From Myxococcales bacterium (lineage in GTDB: Bacteria; Myxococcota_A; Bradymonadia; REDH01): DNA of 64,000 nt. This document shows positions 26,008 to 35,355 of this stretch, piece by piece (position 1 is the first letter of the stretch; every line of letters begins with the position of its first letter). The notes below the pieces were generated by a model that was given only the letters and a program-made list of their open reading frames with translations, made no database searches and was not told where the DNA came from. The translations under genes and the position numbers were made by a program. Location: positions 31,437-95,436 of the forward strand of contig JACKDJ010000018.1 of assembly GCA_020633625.1 (NCBI GenBank), read 5' to 3'.

Positions 26008-28329
26008 CTACTCACACGCCCCGAGGTCTTCCCACGCGAGCACCTGGCCCGCCCCCTCTGTCACGAGCCCGTACCGCCGCGCGTTCCAGTACGGCTCGGA
26101 GTAGTCGTTTCCTCCGAACTGCCGCCAGCCCTCGAAGTGGGCGCCGGCGCCGATCTGGAAGGGGTCGCGCTGCCACAGGAAGTCGGTCGCGGGTCTCAGC
26201 GGCGGCGGCAGCGCCCGGTTGGTTCGCCAGGTGATGCACTGGCCCTCCTCGGCGGCGATCGGACACTCGGACTCCGCTTCCGAGCATGCGTGCGAGGCGG
26301 ACGCGACGCCGGGGAGTGTGATCCCGGCGTACGAGATCTCCGCCGTGCACGCGGCCGCCTGCTGCTCGGTTGGGCAGACCGGCTCGACTCCGTCTGGCGC
26401 GCTCTCGAGCACTTGCTCCGCCGTGAGTGTGTATGTGCGCTTCGGGTCGTCGAACCATCGCGCATCGAACGGATCGCCCATCAGCGCGCCGCCGTTGCCA
26501 CCCATGAGCGGCAGCAGGTCACGGACGAGCTCGAGCGCGCGCTCGCGCTCCGTCGCGATCTCGGGCGGGATCGCGCCTGCGACCATGATCGCGAGGTCTA
26601 CGTTCGCCGTCTCGTTGAGATGCTTCGACCAGAGCTCGCCGTAGAACGAGCGCATCATCTCGGTCTTCAGGGGGCTGTCGCCCAGCAGCTCGATGAACGC
26701 CCACCACGGGCCATACGTGATCTGATCTCCGAAGTACGAACGGCAGAACGCGGGGAGTTGGAACGCGCCGGCTGTGCGGGCCACGCCGAGCGTGTCGATG
26801 TCGTCGATGAGGTCTTCGTAGAGGAAGCGGCGGTACTGGTCGTCGCCGGTGAAATGGTAGGCGATCGCGGCGAGGTGCATCAGGTGCATCGCGTCGCCGC
26901 CCCTCAAGCTGGGGAAGTAGTAGTGGTCGATCTGATTCGGCCGCTCGTCCGACGTGTCCATGTCTTGGATGAGGTCGAGCATGTCGAACAGGAACGTCGG
27001 GCTCGCCGCGTCGATGACGCGCGACGGCTCGAGCTGCACGCTTTCGGGGCAGCCCCAGTCCAGCGTGTCTTCGTTGAGCGTGTTGATCTGGGGGTGCACG
27101 TACCCGACGATTCGATCGAGTGACGTCAGGTCGATGTCGTCCTCTTCGAGCAGCAGCTCGCCCGACGAGAAGTATGCAATCAACGTCGCGAGCAGCTCTT
27201 GGTTGGATTGCAGGTTGATCAGCTCGATGCGACGGAGCCGCTTCAGATAGCACGTGAGGTGGTGCGCGATGCGTCCCTTCAGCTCGTCGTCGCGCAGCAG
27301 CCCGTAGGCCATCGGGAGCGCTGTCATCGGGCCCGTGTTCTGGTCGATCGAGGGGCGACCTTGCCACATCGGCGTCCCGCGCCAGACCTCGCCGTCTTCG
27401 CCGACGATCCCGCTGGTGTAGGCTTCGGGGAGGTTCGGGACGCCGTCTGGGTTCACGACAGCGCGATTGTGGTGACCATACACCTCGGCGTTCTCGTAGC
27501 GCGTGATGTGGGCATCGGTCTTCGGCGTGCCCTCGGGCACGAGCAGGTAGTGGAACCGCGACAGGTAGCCGGGGACCCCCGTGACGTCGTACATCGTGAC
27601 CAGGTCGCGGACCTGTTGCTCCATCCGCTGATAGTCCGCCTCTGTACCGGTCTGCGTGTACCGAAGCACCGCAGAGACGGTCGCCCACCCGGTCCAGATC
27701 CCGCCGTCCCCGGTGCCGCAGTAGCAGCGGAAGTTGTCGAGGCTCGACCACTCATCCTCCGGCGTCCCCGGCAGCGTCGCCGCCTCGAAGTCACGGTCGA
27801 TCGCCTGACCATCGGGCGAGTTGAACAGGTCGCGCCACCGATCGAACAGCAGCGCGCGGCGCAGGAGTGGATCGGGGTCGGCGACGAACGCCTCCCCGCC
27901 CGGGTCGTACACACCGCAGCGCTGACGCCGACCGCCGTCGCACCGCTCCTCGAGGTAGACCCCGCAGCTCTCGACGGCGCTCCCCGCCAGTGGGTCGGTC
28001 GGAACCGCGAACGGCGCCTGCGTTGGCAGCGGCGGCAGCGGCTCGTCGCCGGATCCGTCCGCAACGTCGTCGGCGTCGAGCGCAACGTCAGCGGCATCGG
28101 CGTCAGCCGCCGTGTCCTCGCCGACCTCGGATGTGGCGTCGGAAGACGTCTCTTCGTCGGCGACGTCGACCGTCGCGTCGCCGCTGCCATCCGGTACGGC
28201 GTCGACACCGGCGTCGTCACCAGGGCCGTCGTGTCCGACGTCGCCGCAGCCCGCAGCCACGCCGATCCAGGAGCATAGAAGCGCGATCACGACGCGCGAG
28301 GGTGAGCGATTGACCGCGTGAGCTTCCAT
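26008..28329 (-). CDS. Large secreted lipoprotein of unknown function
   Basis: 773 residues from the ATG at 28329. A lipoprotein signal (lipobox VAAGC, Cys28) precedes a 90-residue Asp/Ala/Ser linker. The remaining 650 residues form one large, helix-rich, aromatic domain (RDLFNSPDGQAIDRDF, NFRCYCGTGDGGIWTGWA, HHLTCYLKRLRRIELI, HLMHLAAIAYHFTGDD). The spacing of helices and Trp/Tyr/His-rich loops recalls alpha/alpha-toroid carbohydrate-active enzymes, but I cannot assign a family. Several cysteines near the start (ESCGVYLEERCDGG) and the end could pair. It is probably exposed on the cell surface. The frame extends upstream to 28515 but has no signal there. Confidence 0.7.
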   Translation of the reverse strand: MEAHAVNRSPSRVVIALLCSWIGVAAGCGDVGHDGPGDDAGVDAVPDGSGDATVDVADEETSSDATSEVGEDTAADADAADVALDADDVADGSGDEPLPPLPTQAPFAVPTDPLAGSAVESCGVYLEERCDGGRRQRCGVYDPGGEAFVADPDPLLRRALLFDRWRDLFNSPDGQAIDRDFEAATLPGTPEDEWSSLDNFRCYCGTGDGGIWTGWATVSAVLRYTQTGTEADYQRMEQQVRDLVTMYDVTGVPGYLSRFHYLLVPEGTPKTDAHITRYENAEVYGHHNRAVVNPDGVPNLPEAYTSGIVGEDGEVWRGTPMWQGRPSIDQNTGPMTALPMAYGLLRDDELKGRIAHHLTCYLKRLRRIELINLQSNQELLATLIAYFSSGELLLEEDDIDLTSLDRIVGYVHPQINTLNEDTLDWGCPESVQLEPSRVIDAASPTFLFDMLDLIQDMDTSDERPNQIDHYYFPSLRGGDAMHLMHLAAIAYHFTGDDQYRRFLYEDLIDDIDTLGVARTAGAFQLPAFCRSYFGDQITYGPWWAFIELLGDSPLKTEMMRSFYGELWSKHLNETANVDLAIMVAGAIPPEIATERERALELVRDLLPLMGGNGGALMGDPFDARWFDDPKRTYTLTAEQVLESAPDGVEPVCPTEQQAAACTAEISYAGITLPGVASASHACSEAESECPIAAEEGQCITWRTNRALPPPLRPATDFLWQRDPFQIGAGAHFEGWRQFGGNDYSEPYWNARRYGLVTEGAGQVLAWEDLGACE

Positions 28330-28524
28330 CGGCTCCAGGGGGTTGGGGTTGCCGCAGACTAGTCGGCGCCGCCCGCACTGTCGCGTCTCGCGTGCCGCAG
28401 GGCCGGCTCCACCGGCGGCGGGGCGCCTTTCAGCGGCGTGTCCTGTCGTTTTCGGCAGCCCGCTGCTAATCTCGTCGGTGCGGTGTCCGTACACGGCCGC
28501 ACACGCCCCCACCACGAGTGTTCG

Positions 28525-29874
28525 ATGATCGCGCGCGCCACGACCCGACTTCCCCTTCGCTCCGCCCCCACGCGGCGCGCCGCGCTCACGCTGGCCATCC
28601 TCACGGCGTCCTGTGGTGACTCCCCTGGCGGAGCAGACGATGTCGGCAGCGACGGGGGCGCCCTCGACGCGGAGAACGAAAGCGGGTCCGACACCGACGC
28701 GGCCGGCGATGCCGCCGACGCGCGCGACGAAGATGCGCCGGACGCTGTCGCCGACGCAGCCGACACCGGCGGCGCTGGCGACGCGGGCAGCGACCCTTCG
28801 ACCGCAGATCTGGGGAGCGACGCCGGCTCCGACGCGCAGGCCGACTCCGCGCCAGACGTCGAGCTCTCCTGCGAGGCGCCGCCCGCGCCCACCACCCCTA
28901 CGCCCGCCACGGTGCAGAGCGAGACGTCGGACTTCAACGTCACCTTGCTGGATTGCACGCGCTCGGCCTTCGAGCTGGCTTGCGAGCTGGGCACCTCACA
29001 CGCCTACGAGGAGACCGTCGTCGGGTCGAACCGCATGATCACGGCGAACGGGGTCCCGAACCACGACGTCGGCGCGTTCCCGAATCCAAACAATCCAAAC
29101 ACGATCTCTGTCCAGTCCTATTCGTATACGCTCCCGGTGACCCCGAGCGGCCCTGGCGCTGACGCTGTGCGATTCGGGATCACGCTCGCCGGCGCGCTGC
29201 TAGATCCCGGGACGGCGGAGCGCTGGAACGACTCGACTGACTGGAGCTACGAGGCGCTGAGATACGCGACCGCTCCCGACTACTTCGGCTCCGACTCGGT
29301 GCGCCACCCGAACGGGCTCGGCGTCGACTGCAACTTCGCCCACGTACAGCCGAACGGGACCTACCACTACCACGGCGTGCCGACGGGCCTCATGCCCGAC
29401 GCTCCGGCCCTCGCGTTCGTCGGCTGGGCCGGAGACGGCTACCCGATCTTCGGGCGCTGGGGCTACGAAGATCCTACGGATCCCGCCTCCGGACTCGTCG
29501 AGCTCCGCTCCAGCTACCACCTCCGCACCGGCGCTCGCCCGGCCGGCGCCGACAGCCCCGGCGGCGACTACGACGGCACGTTCGTGCAAGACTGGGAGTA
29601 CGTCGCCGACAGCGGCGACCTCGACGAGTGCAACGGTCGGACCGGCACCGTCACGATCCGCGGCGAAGACGTCACCACGTACTATTACGTCCTGACCTAC
29701 ACGTTCCCGTACATCCCGCGCTGCTTCCACGCGACCCCCGCCGGTGCGTTCGCCGCCACCGCAGGCGGGGGTGGAACTCTCCCCGAGTGCGCGCCCGGAC
29801 AGACCTCGCGCTGCTGCGGCGATGGGGTCTGCGAGGGCCCGGAGAACGCCACGAACTGCGCGCTCGACTGCTGA
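28525..29874 (+). CDS. YHYH-domain secreted lipoprotein
   Basis: 449 residues from the ATG at 28525. Twin arginines precede a hydrophobic stretch and lipobox ILTASC, then an Asp/Ala-rich linker to about residue 115. The central domain contains the diagnostic YHYHG motif (Tyr280-His283) in NGTYHYHGVPTG, with GLGVDCNFAHVQ before it and AGDGYPIFGRWGY after it, all hallmarks of the YHYH protein family. The function of this family is not established; the His pairs suggest metal binding. The C-terminal tail is a small Cys-rich unit (CCGDGVCEGPENATNC). The next gene starts 43 bases downstream on the same strand. Confidence 0.85.
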   Translation: MIARATTRLPLRSAPTRRAALTLAILTASCGDSPGGADDVGSDGGALDAENESGSDTDAAGDAADARDEDAPDAVADAADTGGAGDAGSDPSTADLGSDAGSDAQADSAPDVELSCEAPPAPTTPTPATVQSETSDFNVTLLDCTRSAFELACELGTSHAYEETVVGSNRMITANGVPNHDVGAFPNPNNPNTISVQSYSYTLPVTPSGPGADAVRFGITLAGALLDPGTAERWNDSTDWSYEALRYATAPDYFGSDSVRHPNGLGVDCNFAHVQPNGTYHYHGVPTGLMPDAPALAFVGWAGDGYPIFGRWGYEDPTDPASGLVELRSSYHLRTGARPAGADSPGGDYDGTFVQDWEYVADSGDLDECNGRTGTVTIRGEDVTTYYYVLTYTFPYIPRCFHATPAGAFAATAGGGGTLPECAPGQTSRCCGDGVCEGPENATNCALDC

Positions 29875-29917
29875 TGCGCCGTTCCCGACGACCGTCGGCA
29901 CTCGCGCCCGCCGCGTG

Positions 29918-30652
29918 ATGCGTCGCCCGATCGCGCTCCTCGCAGCAGGCGTCGTCACAGCGCTGTCTACCGGCCAGGCGGCCGCCCACGGCCTCGATGC
30001 AAACCGGATCTCGGTCGTGCTGCGCGGCGCCCACGTCGAAGTGGTCGCGACCCCGCCCGCCGCCGCCGTAGCTTTCGCCGACCAGGACGGCGATGGGCTG
30101 CTCTCGCTGGCAGAGGTCTCTGCGCAGCGCCCGGAGATCCGCACGACGCTCGCGGCGGCGATCACCTTGTCTGATGAGCAGGGACGGCAGCCTGCCATCT
30201 CGTTGTTCGACGTGTCGACACCCGTGGGCGACGGCCCGGGGGCGGCGACCGACCATCTGAGGGTGACCCTGCAGGCCTCCTTCCCCTCCCCGCCGGCCGC
30301 ACTCAACCTCCGCGCGGACCTGGCCGCCGGTGGCCCGATCTACGTCTCGGCGTGGCGCGCGGAACCAGCGCTCTCGAATGGCGTCGTTCAGCTCGTCGGC
30401 GAGCCGGAGATCGCGCTGATCGACGTCGCCCACCCTCGCGCCACCCTGTTCGTAGCCGCGGCCGGCAGCGGTGACAGCGCGACCGATGCCGACCCAGCTG
30501 TTGGCCCGCCGGTCGAGCCGGGTTCCGGTGCTTCCTCTTCCTTCGCGCTGCGGACCGGGTCGGCGTGGGGAGCGGCTGCCGCCGTCGTCGTTGGCGTCGC
30601 CGGGTTCCTGCTCGGGCTGCTGGTCGTCGCGCGCCGGCAGCAGCGGGAGTGA
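29918..30652 (+). CDS. Exported membrane-anchored protein with EF-hand-like loop
   Basis: 244 residues from the ATG at 29918. A signal peptide (LLAAGVVTALSTGQAAA) is followed by a mostly beta-rich exported region. At about residues 54-65 the sequence DQDGDGLLSLAE fits a calcium-binding EF-hand or dockerin-type loop. A proline/serine linker leads to one C-terminal membrane helix (AAAVVVGVAGFLLGLLVV) ending in ARRQQRE, so the bulk faces the periplasm. There is no recognised family. It lies 43 bases after the YHYH gene and about 80 before the glycosidase gene, so all three may be one transcript. Confidence 0.65.
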   Translation: MRRPIALLAAGVVTALSTGQAAAHGLDANRISVVLRGAHVEVVATPPAAAVAFADQDGDGLLSLAEVSAQRPEIRTTLAAAITLSDEQGRQPAISLFDVSTPVGDGPGAATDHLRVTLQASFPSPPAALNLRADLAAGGPIYVSAWRAEPALSNGVVQLVGEPEIALIDVAHPRATLFVAAAGSGDSATDADPAVGPPVEPGSGASSSFALRTGSAWGAAAAVVVGVAGFLLGLLVVARRQQRE

Positions 30653-30731
30653 CGCGGGCTGCTGGCCGCATCGTCGGCCATCTGATACCGGTGCGTGTCA
30701 CCAGCGCGCCTGCGACGGCGAGGAGATCGCG

Positions 30732-32690
30732 ATGAACCCGAGTTTCCGGCTATCCATCAGCCTCGCCCTCTCTGGCGCGCTGCTCGTCAGCGCGTGCGGC
30801 GACAACGGGTCGGCGCCAGCCGAGGACGCCACGGACGACGCGACGGACACCGACGCCGCGACGGACCCTGCGTCTGACGCGGTCGTCGACGCCGACAGTG
30901 ACGCGGACTCGGCGGCCGACCCGGACGGAACCACGGACGGCAGCGGCGCAGGCGACGCGCTCGATACGGCCGACGCCGGCCCGCCGGCGCCCGTCGAGCC
31001 GCCCCCGATCTACACGCCGCGGTGGGCGTTCGAGCCTTGGATCTCGAAGGACATCTCAGACACCGACGACACCTACGCGTTCGTCGAGGGCTTCCGGGAG
31101 CGCGACATCCCTGTCGGCGTGGTGGTCCTCGATAGCCCGTGGGAGACGAACTACAACACATTCATCCCGAATCCGACGCGCTACCACGACTTCGAGCAGC
31201 TCGTCGCGGACCTGCACGCCGACGACATCCGCATCGTGCTGTGGGTGACGCAGTTCGTGAACGAGATCAGCTTCGACCTCGAGACCGGCGGCGACGTGTA
31301 CACGTCGGCGTCAGCGCTCTTCGCGGAGGGGATCGCGGAGGGGTACTTCGTCAACGACGGAGAGACCTACTCGTGGTGGAAGGGGTTCGGCGCTAGCGTC
31401 GACTTCTTCGACCCGTGGGCGGTCGCGTGGTGGCACGCTCAGCAAGACCCACTCCTCGACCTCGGGATCAACGGATGGAAGCTGGACTTCGGCGACAGCT
31501 ACATCACGACCCCGGAGATCGAGACCGAAGCGGGCACTGTGACGCATCAGGAGTACTCCGAGGCGTACTACCGCGACTTCTTCGCCTACGGCGCGCAGCG
31601 GCGCGGCACCGACGAGTTCGTCACGATGGTCCGGCCTTGGGACGAGAGCTACGGCTTCGAAGGCCGGTTCTACGCGCGCCCCGAGCACGCACCCGTCGCG
31701 TGGGTCGGTGATCAGCGGCGCGACTGGGTCGGCCTCGCAGACGCGCTGGACCACATCTTCCGCTCCGCGAAGGCGGGGTACGTCATGCTCGGCTCCGACA
31801 TCGGCGGCTACCTCGACCGCGACGACGTGAGCCTCGGCGACACCATCCCGTTCGACACCGAGGTGTTCGCGAGGTGGACTGCGGTCGGCGCGCTGAACCC
31901 GTTTATGCAGCTCCACGGACGTGCAAACATTACCCCGTGGACCGTGCCCGACCGTACCGAGGAGATCGTCGAGATCTATCGGTACTGGGCCACCCTGCAC
32001 CACCAGATGGTCCCGTTCTTCGACACCCTGGCTCGGCAGACCTACGCGCTGGGTACCGAGCCAATCATTCGGCCCCAGGGCGACGAGGCCGACTGGGCCG
32101 GCGACTACAGCTACACGCTCGGCAACTCGCTGTTTGTCGCTCCGATCCTCGGCCCCGAGGGCGTTCGAGACGTCTCGCTGCCGCCTCTGTATGCTTGGTA
32201 CGACTGGTGGTCAGACGACCCGGTCGCCATCGACGGTCAGGTGCTGCCTGCCGTCGACGCCACGGACCTGGGGCGCATCCCTCTGTATGTGCGCGAGGGC
32301 GCGATCATCCCGCTGCAGGACGCCACCGAAGTCACGGGACTCGGCACGACCGCCTCGCGCGACGCGGCGACTCTACTCGTCTACCCGCCGCGCAGCGCGG
32401 AGTTCTTCCAGATGTTCGACGACGAGGGCCGCGACTGGTGGCTCGAGGCCACCAACCACACCGAGAGCTGCGCGCTTCGGTTCACGCGACTGCCCGACAC
32501 CACCTACGTGCGCGCGCTGTGGCGAGGCCCTTCGGACGCCGTCGACGCCGACGGGGTCGCGCTCGACCGCCAGGCTAGCCGCGAGGATCTCGACGCCGTC
32601 GCCGAGGGCTGGGCGCACGTCGACGGCACCCCCTGGGTCTGGATCAAGCTGAGCGCCTCAGAAGAGCAGACCATCGTCACGATCCGGTAG
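30732..32690 (+). CDS. GH31-family glycosidase, secreted lipoprotein
   Basis: 652 residues from the ATG at 30732, with AGGAG about six bases before it. A lipobox LLVSAC (Cys22) and an Asp-rich linker to about residue 90 precede a GH31 catalytic barrel. The nucleophile is Asp252 in GINGWKLDFGD and the likely acid/base is Asp327 in AWVGDQRRDW; MLGSDIGGY and the distal beta-sandwich (LGNSLFVAPILGPEG) also match. GH31 enzymes are alpha-glucosidases, xylosidases or sulfoquinovosidases. The usual N-terminal beta-sandwich domain of GH31 is absent; the linker joins directly to the barrel. Exact specificity is unknown. It probably attacks extracellular glycans. Confidence 0.9.
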   Translation: MNPSFRLSISLALSGALLVSACGDNGSAPAEDATDDATDTDAATDPASDAVVDADSDADSAADPDGTTDGSGAGDALDTADAGPPAPVEPPPIYTPRWAFEPWISKDISDTDDTYAFVEGFRERDIPVGVVVLDSPWETNYNTFIPNPTRYHDFEQLVADLHADDIRIVLWVTQFVNEISFDLETGGDVYTSASALFAEGIAEGYFVNDGETYSWWKGFGASVDFFDPWAVAWWHAQQDPLLDLGINGWKLDFGDSYITTPEIETEAGTVTHQEYSEAYYRDFFAYGAQRRGTDEFVTMVRPWDESYGFEGRFYARPEHAPVAWVGDQRRDWVGLADALDHIFRSAKAGYVMLGSDIGGYLDRDDVSLGDTIPFDTEVFARWTAVGALNPFMQLHGRANITPWTVPDRTEEIVEIYRYWATLHHQMVPFFDTLARQTYALGTEPIIRPQGDEADWAGDYSYTLGNSLFVAPILGPEGVRDVSLPPLYAWYDWWSDDPVAIDGQVLPAVDATDLGRIPLYVREGAIIPLQDATEVTGLGTTASRDAATLLVYPPRSAEFFQMFDDEGRDWWLEATNHTESCALRFTRLPDTTYVRALWRGPSDAVDADGVALDRQASREDLDAVAEGWAHVDGTPWVWIKLSASEEQTIVTIR

Positions 32691-32758
32691 CCACCTCGAG
32701 GGTCCTGCCCGCGAGGCAACACGCCCAGCCGCCGGCCGTCTCAGCCGCCCCGAGCACC

Positions 32759-34195
32759 ATGTTCGACAGACGTCCAGCCCGCAGTCGGCTCGTTGGCCTC
32801 TGGGCGGGCCCCGCGCTCGCCGGGCTCATGTGGGCGGCGTGCGTGGCGCTCACCGACCTGCCGGCCCCCGCGGTCGCCACGGCCGTCATCTCCACGCTAA
32901 CGGCGGTGTGGTGGGTGCTCGAGCCGATCCCCGTGCCGGTCACCTCGCTCCTCCCGCTCGCGTTGCTGCCGATGGCCGGCGTCCTGTCGCACGACGAGGT
33001 CGCGGGCGCGTACGGGCACAAACTCATCCTCCTGCTGTTTGGCGGCTCGGTGATGTCGACGGCCCTCGAGCGCAGCGGCGCGCACCGGCGGATCGCGCTG
33101 GCGATCGTCCGCGCCGTCGGCGCCGGCAGCCCCCGCCGACTCGTCCTCGCCTTCTTGCTCGCGTCGGCCGTGTTGAGCATGTGGATCTCGAACACCGCCA
33201 CCGCGCTGATGCTGCTCCCCGTCGCGCTCGCCGTGGTCGGCGACGAGCCCGACGAGGCGGGGCTCGCCGTGCCGCTGCTACTCGCGATCACGTACGGCGC
33301 TAGCATCGGCGGGATGGGCACACCGGTCGGCACGCCGCCAAACCCGCTCTTCATGGCGTTCTATGACGACATGTGCACGGACCCGGCCTACGCCGAGCTC
33401 GCCGCACGGCACGCGATGGAACCCCTGTCGTTCGTCGGCTGGATGCGCGTGGCGCTCCCCATCGTCGCGCTGCTGCTCCCCGTCTGCTGGCTGCTGCTGA
33501 CCCGGCGCGTCCCGCGCGACGCCAGTTTCGCGATCCCGCGGGTCGGCGCTTGGACGCCCGCAGAGCGCCGCGTATTGGCGATCTTTGGAGTCGTGATCGT
33601 GGCGTGGGTCACCAGAGAGAACCCATGGGGTGGCTGGAGTCACGCCCTCGCCCTCCCGGGAGCCTGGGACTCCAGCGTCGCGCTGCTCGGCGTCGTCGTT
33701 TTGTTCCTGATCCCCGACGGCAAGGGAGGGGCCCTCCTCGACTGGGGAACCGCCCGCAAGATCCCATGGGGCCTGCTGCTGCTGTTCGGCGGCGGGCTCG
33801 CCATCGGCAAGGCCTTCGGCACCTCCGGGCTCGCCACCGCTCTGGGCAGCGCGCTCGGTGGCGTAGGCGGCCTGCCCGTCTTCGTGATGGTGCTCGCGAT
33901 TTGCTTGGTCGTCACGTTCCTGACCGAGCTCACGAGCAACACCGCGACCGCGTCGCTCCTGATGCCGATCCTCGCCGGGACCGCGCTCGCCACCGATGTC
34001 GACCCCAAGCTCCTCATGATCCCCGCGACGCTGAGCGCGAGCTGCGCGTTCATGCTCCCGGTCGCGACCGCGCCCAACGCCGTCGTCTATGGAAGCGAGC
34101 GGGTCCCCCTCGAGAGGATGGCGCGCGAAGGGCTCCTCCTGAACCTCGCCGCGGCCGTCGTGATCGCGGTCGCATCAACGTTGATTCTGAGCTGA
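32759..34195 (+). CDS. SLC13/DASS-type sodium-coupled anion transporter
   Basis: 478 residues with about 11-12 predicted membrane helices. The two SNT signature motifs of the divalent anion/Na+ symporter family are at Ser144 (WISNTATALMLLP) and Ser393 (ELTSNTATASLLMP), each at the tip of a re-entrant hairpin. GGMGTPVGTPPNPLF and FMLPVATAPNAVVYG are further family blocks. Family members carry succinate and other dicarboxylates, citrate or sulfate with sodium; the substrate here cannot be told from sequence. It is a single gene facing a convergent VOC gene. Confidence 0.93.
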   Translation: MFDRRPARSRLVGLWAGPALAGLMWAACVALTDLPAPAVATAVISTLTAVWWVLEPIPVPVTSLLPLALLPMAGVLSHDEVAGAYGHKLILLLFGGSVMSTALERSGAHRRIALAIVRAVGAGSPRRLVLAFLLASAVLSMWISNTATALMLLPVALAVVGDEPDEAGLAVPLLLAITYGASIGGMGTPVGTPPNPLFMAFYDDMCTDPAYAELAARHAMEPLSFVGWMRVALPIVALLLPVCWLLLTRRVPRDASFAIPRVGAWTPAERRVLAIFGVVIVAWVTRENPWGGWSHALALPGAWDSSVALLGVVVLFLIPDGKGGALLDWGTARKIPWGLLLLFGGGLAIGKAFGTSGLATALGSALGGVGGLPVFVMVLAICLVVTFLTELTSNTATASLLMPILAGTALATDVDPKLLMIPATLSASCAFMLPVATAPNAVVYGSERVPLERMAREGLLLNLAAAVVIAVASTLILS

Positions 34196-34231
34196 CGCCG
34201 CCGCGTCGGGTGCCCGCGGGGCGCGTTCTCG

Positions 34232-34621
34232 TCACTCCGGCCGGTGGCAGACCGCCTCGATGTTGTGTCCGTCGGGGTCGAGGACGAAGGCGCCGTAGTA
34301 GCCCGCGTGATACTGTGGACGGGGCCCCGGCGCGCCGTTGTCCCGACCACCGGCCGCGATCGCCGCGGCATAGAAGGCGTCGACCTCGGCCCGCGAGCTC
34401 GCCGCAAACGCCACGTGGTTGGGCGGCGAGTTCGGAACCCCCTCGCTGAGCCAGAAGTCCGGCTTCGGCGGAACGCCCATCCCGAACACCGCGCGGCCTC
34501 CGGTGTGCTCGGTGGGCACCACGCGCAGCACGACGTAGCCGAGCGGCGCCAGCGCCGCCTCATAGAAGCTCCGGCTCGCGACCGGGTCGCTGACGCTGAG
34601 GCCGATGTGGTCGATCATCAC
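34232..34621 (-). CDS. VOC-family (glyoxalase-like) protein
   Basis: 129 residues, one vicinal-oxygen-chelate module pair. IDHIGLSVSDPVASRSFYEAAL opens the fold with a metal-ligand His, PNHVAFAASSRAEVDAFYAAAI is the middle block and YYGAFVLDPDGHNIEAVCH the last, with ligands in HIG, NHV and NIE. Members include lyases, dioxygenases and antibiotic-resistance proteins, and the reaction cannot be assigned here. It is cytoplasmic. It diverges from the GST gene with under 90 bases between, so the two may share control. Confidence 0.9.
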   Translation of the reverse strand: MMIDHIGLSVSDPVASRSFYEAALAPLGYVVLRVVPTEHTGGRAVFGMGVPPKPDFWLSEGVPNSPPNHVAFAASSRAEVDAFYAAAIAAGGRDNGAPGPRPQYHAGYYGAFVLDPDGHNIEAVCHRPE

Positions 34622-34709
34622 TCTCCATGGGCTGGCCGCCGGCGTCCGCGGCGCTGGAGCGGCGACGGCGCCGCGGGTATGGTCCGCACGTCACTTTGGA
34701 TGAGGCGAG

Positions 34710-35339
34710 ATGTCCATCGTTCTGTACCACCACCCGTGGTCGCGAGCCGCGACCACCGTCTGGATGCTCGAAGAGGTCGGGCAGCCCTACGAGCTGCGCT
34801 TCGTCGACCTCAACGCCGGCGCGCAGCGATCGGCGGACCATGAGCGGCGCAACCGCATGCACAAGGTGCCGGTGCTCGACGACGGCGACGTGCGCGTGAG
34901 CGAGAACGCGGCGATCGCGATGTACCTCGCAGACCGCTACGCGCCAGGACGGCTCGCTCCCGCGCTCGACGCGGCCCAACGCGGCTCGTACCTGCGCTGG
35001 TGCGTGTTCGCGCCGAGCGTCATCGAGCCCGCGTGCATGGCCAAGGCATCCGGTTGGGCCTACTCGCCGCGACAGGCAGGCTTCGGCACCTACGACGACA
35101 TGCTCGCGACGCTCGAAGAGGCAGTCGGCAGCGGAACCTGGCTGCTCGGAGAGACGTTCACGATGGCAGACGTCGTGGTCGGCGCGACCGCACGGTGGAT
35201 GCTCCGATTCGGCATGATGAAGAGCGACGTCGTCGCCGCCTACGCGGACCGTCTCGCCGCCCGCCCTGCCCTTCAGCGCGCAGACGCGGTCAACGCCCGC
35301 GTCACGGCCGAGCACGGGCTCACGCCGCCGGGCGCGTAG
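34710..35339 (+). CDS. Glutathione S-transferase family protein
   Basis: 209 residues. The N-terminal thioredoxin-fold part (IVLYHHPWSRAATTVWMLEEVG) has a Ser at the usual catalytic position; HKVPVLDDGDVRVSENAAIAMYLAD holds the cis-Pro and the Glu-Asn glutathione-binding pair. The C-terminal helical domain ends with WLLGETFTMADVVVG, the N-capping/hydrophobic-staple element. It would conjugate or reduce electrophiles or peroxides with glutathione. It is cytoplasmic and lies 16 bases before the large helicase gene, so read-through is possible. Confidence 0.92.
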   Translation: MSIVLYHHPWSRAATTVWMLEEVGQPYELRFVDLNAGAQRSADHERRNRMHKVPVLDDGDVRVSENAAIAMYLADRYAPGRLAPALDAAQRGSYLRWCVFAPSVIEPACMAKASGWAYSPRQAGFGTYDDMLATLEEAVGSGTWLLGETFTMADVVVGATARWMLRFGMMKSDVVAAYADRLAARPALQRADAVNARVTAEHGLTPPGA

Positions 35340-35355
35340 CGATCGCGGAACGCAC

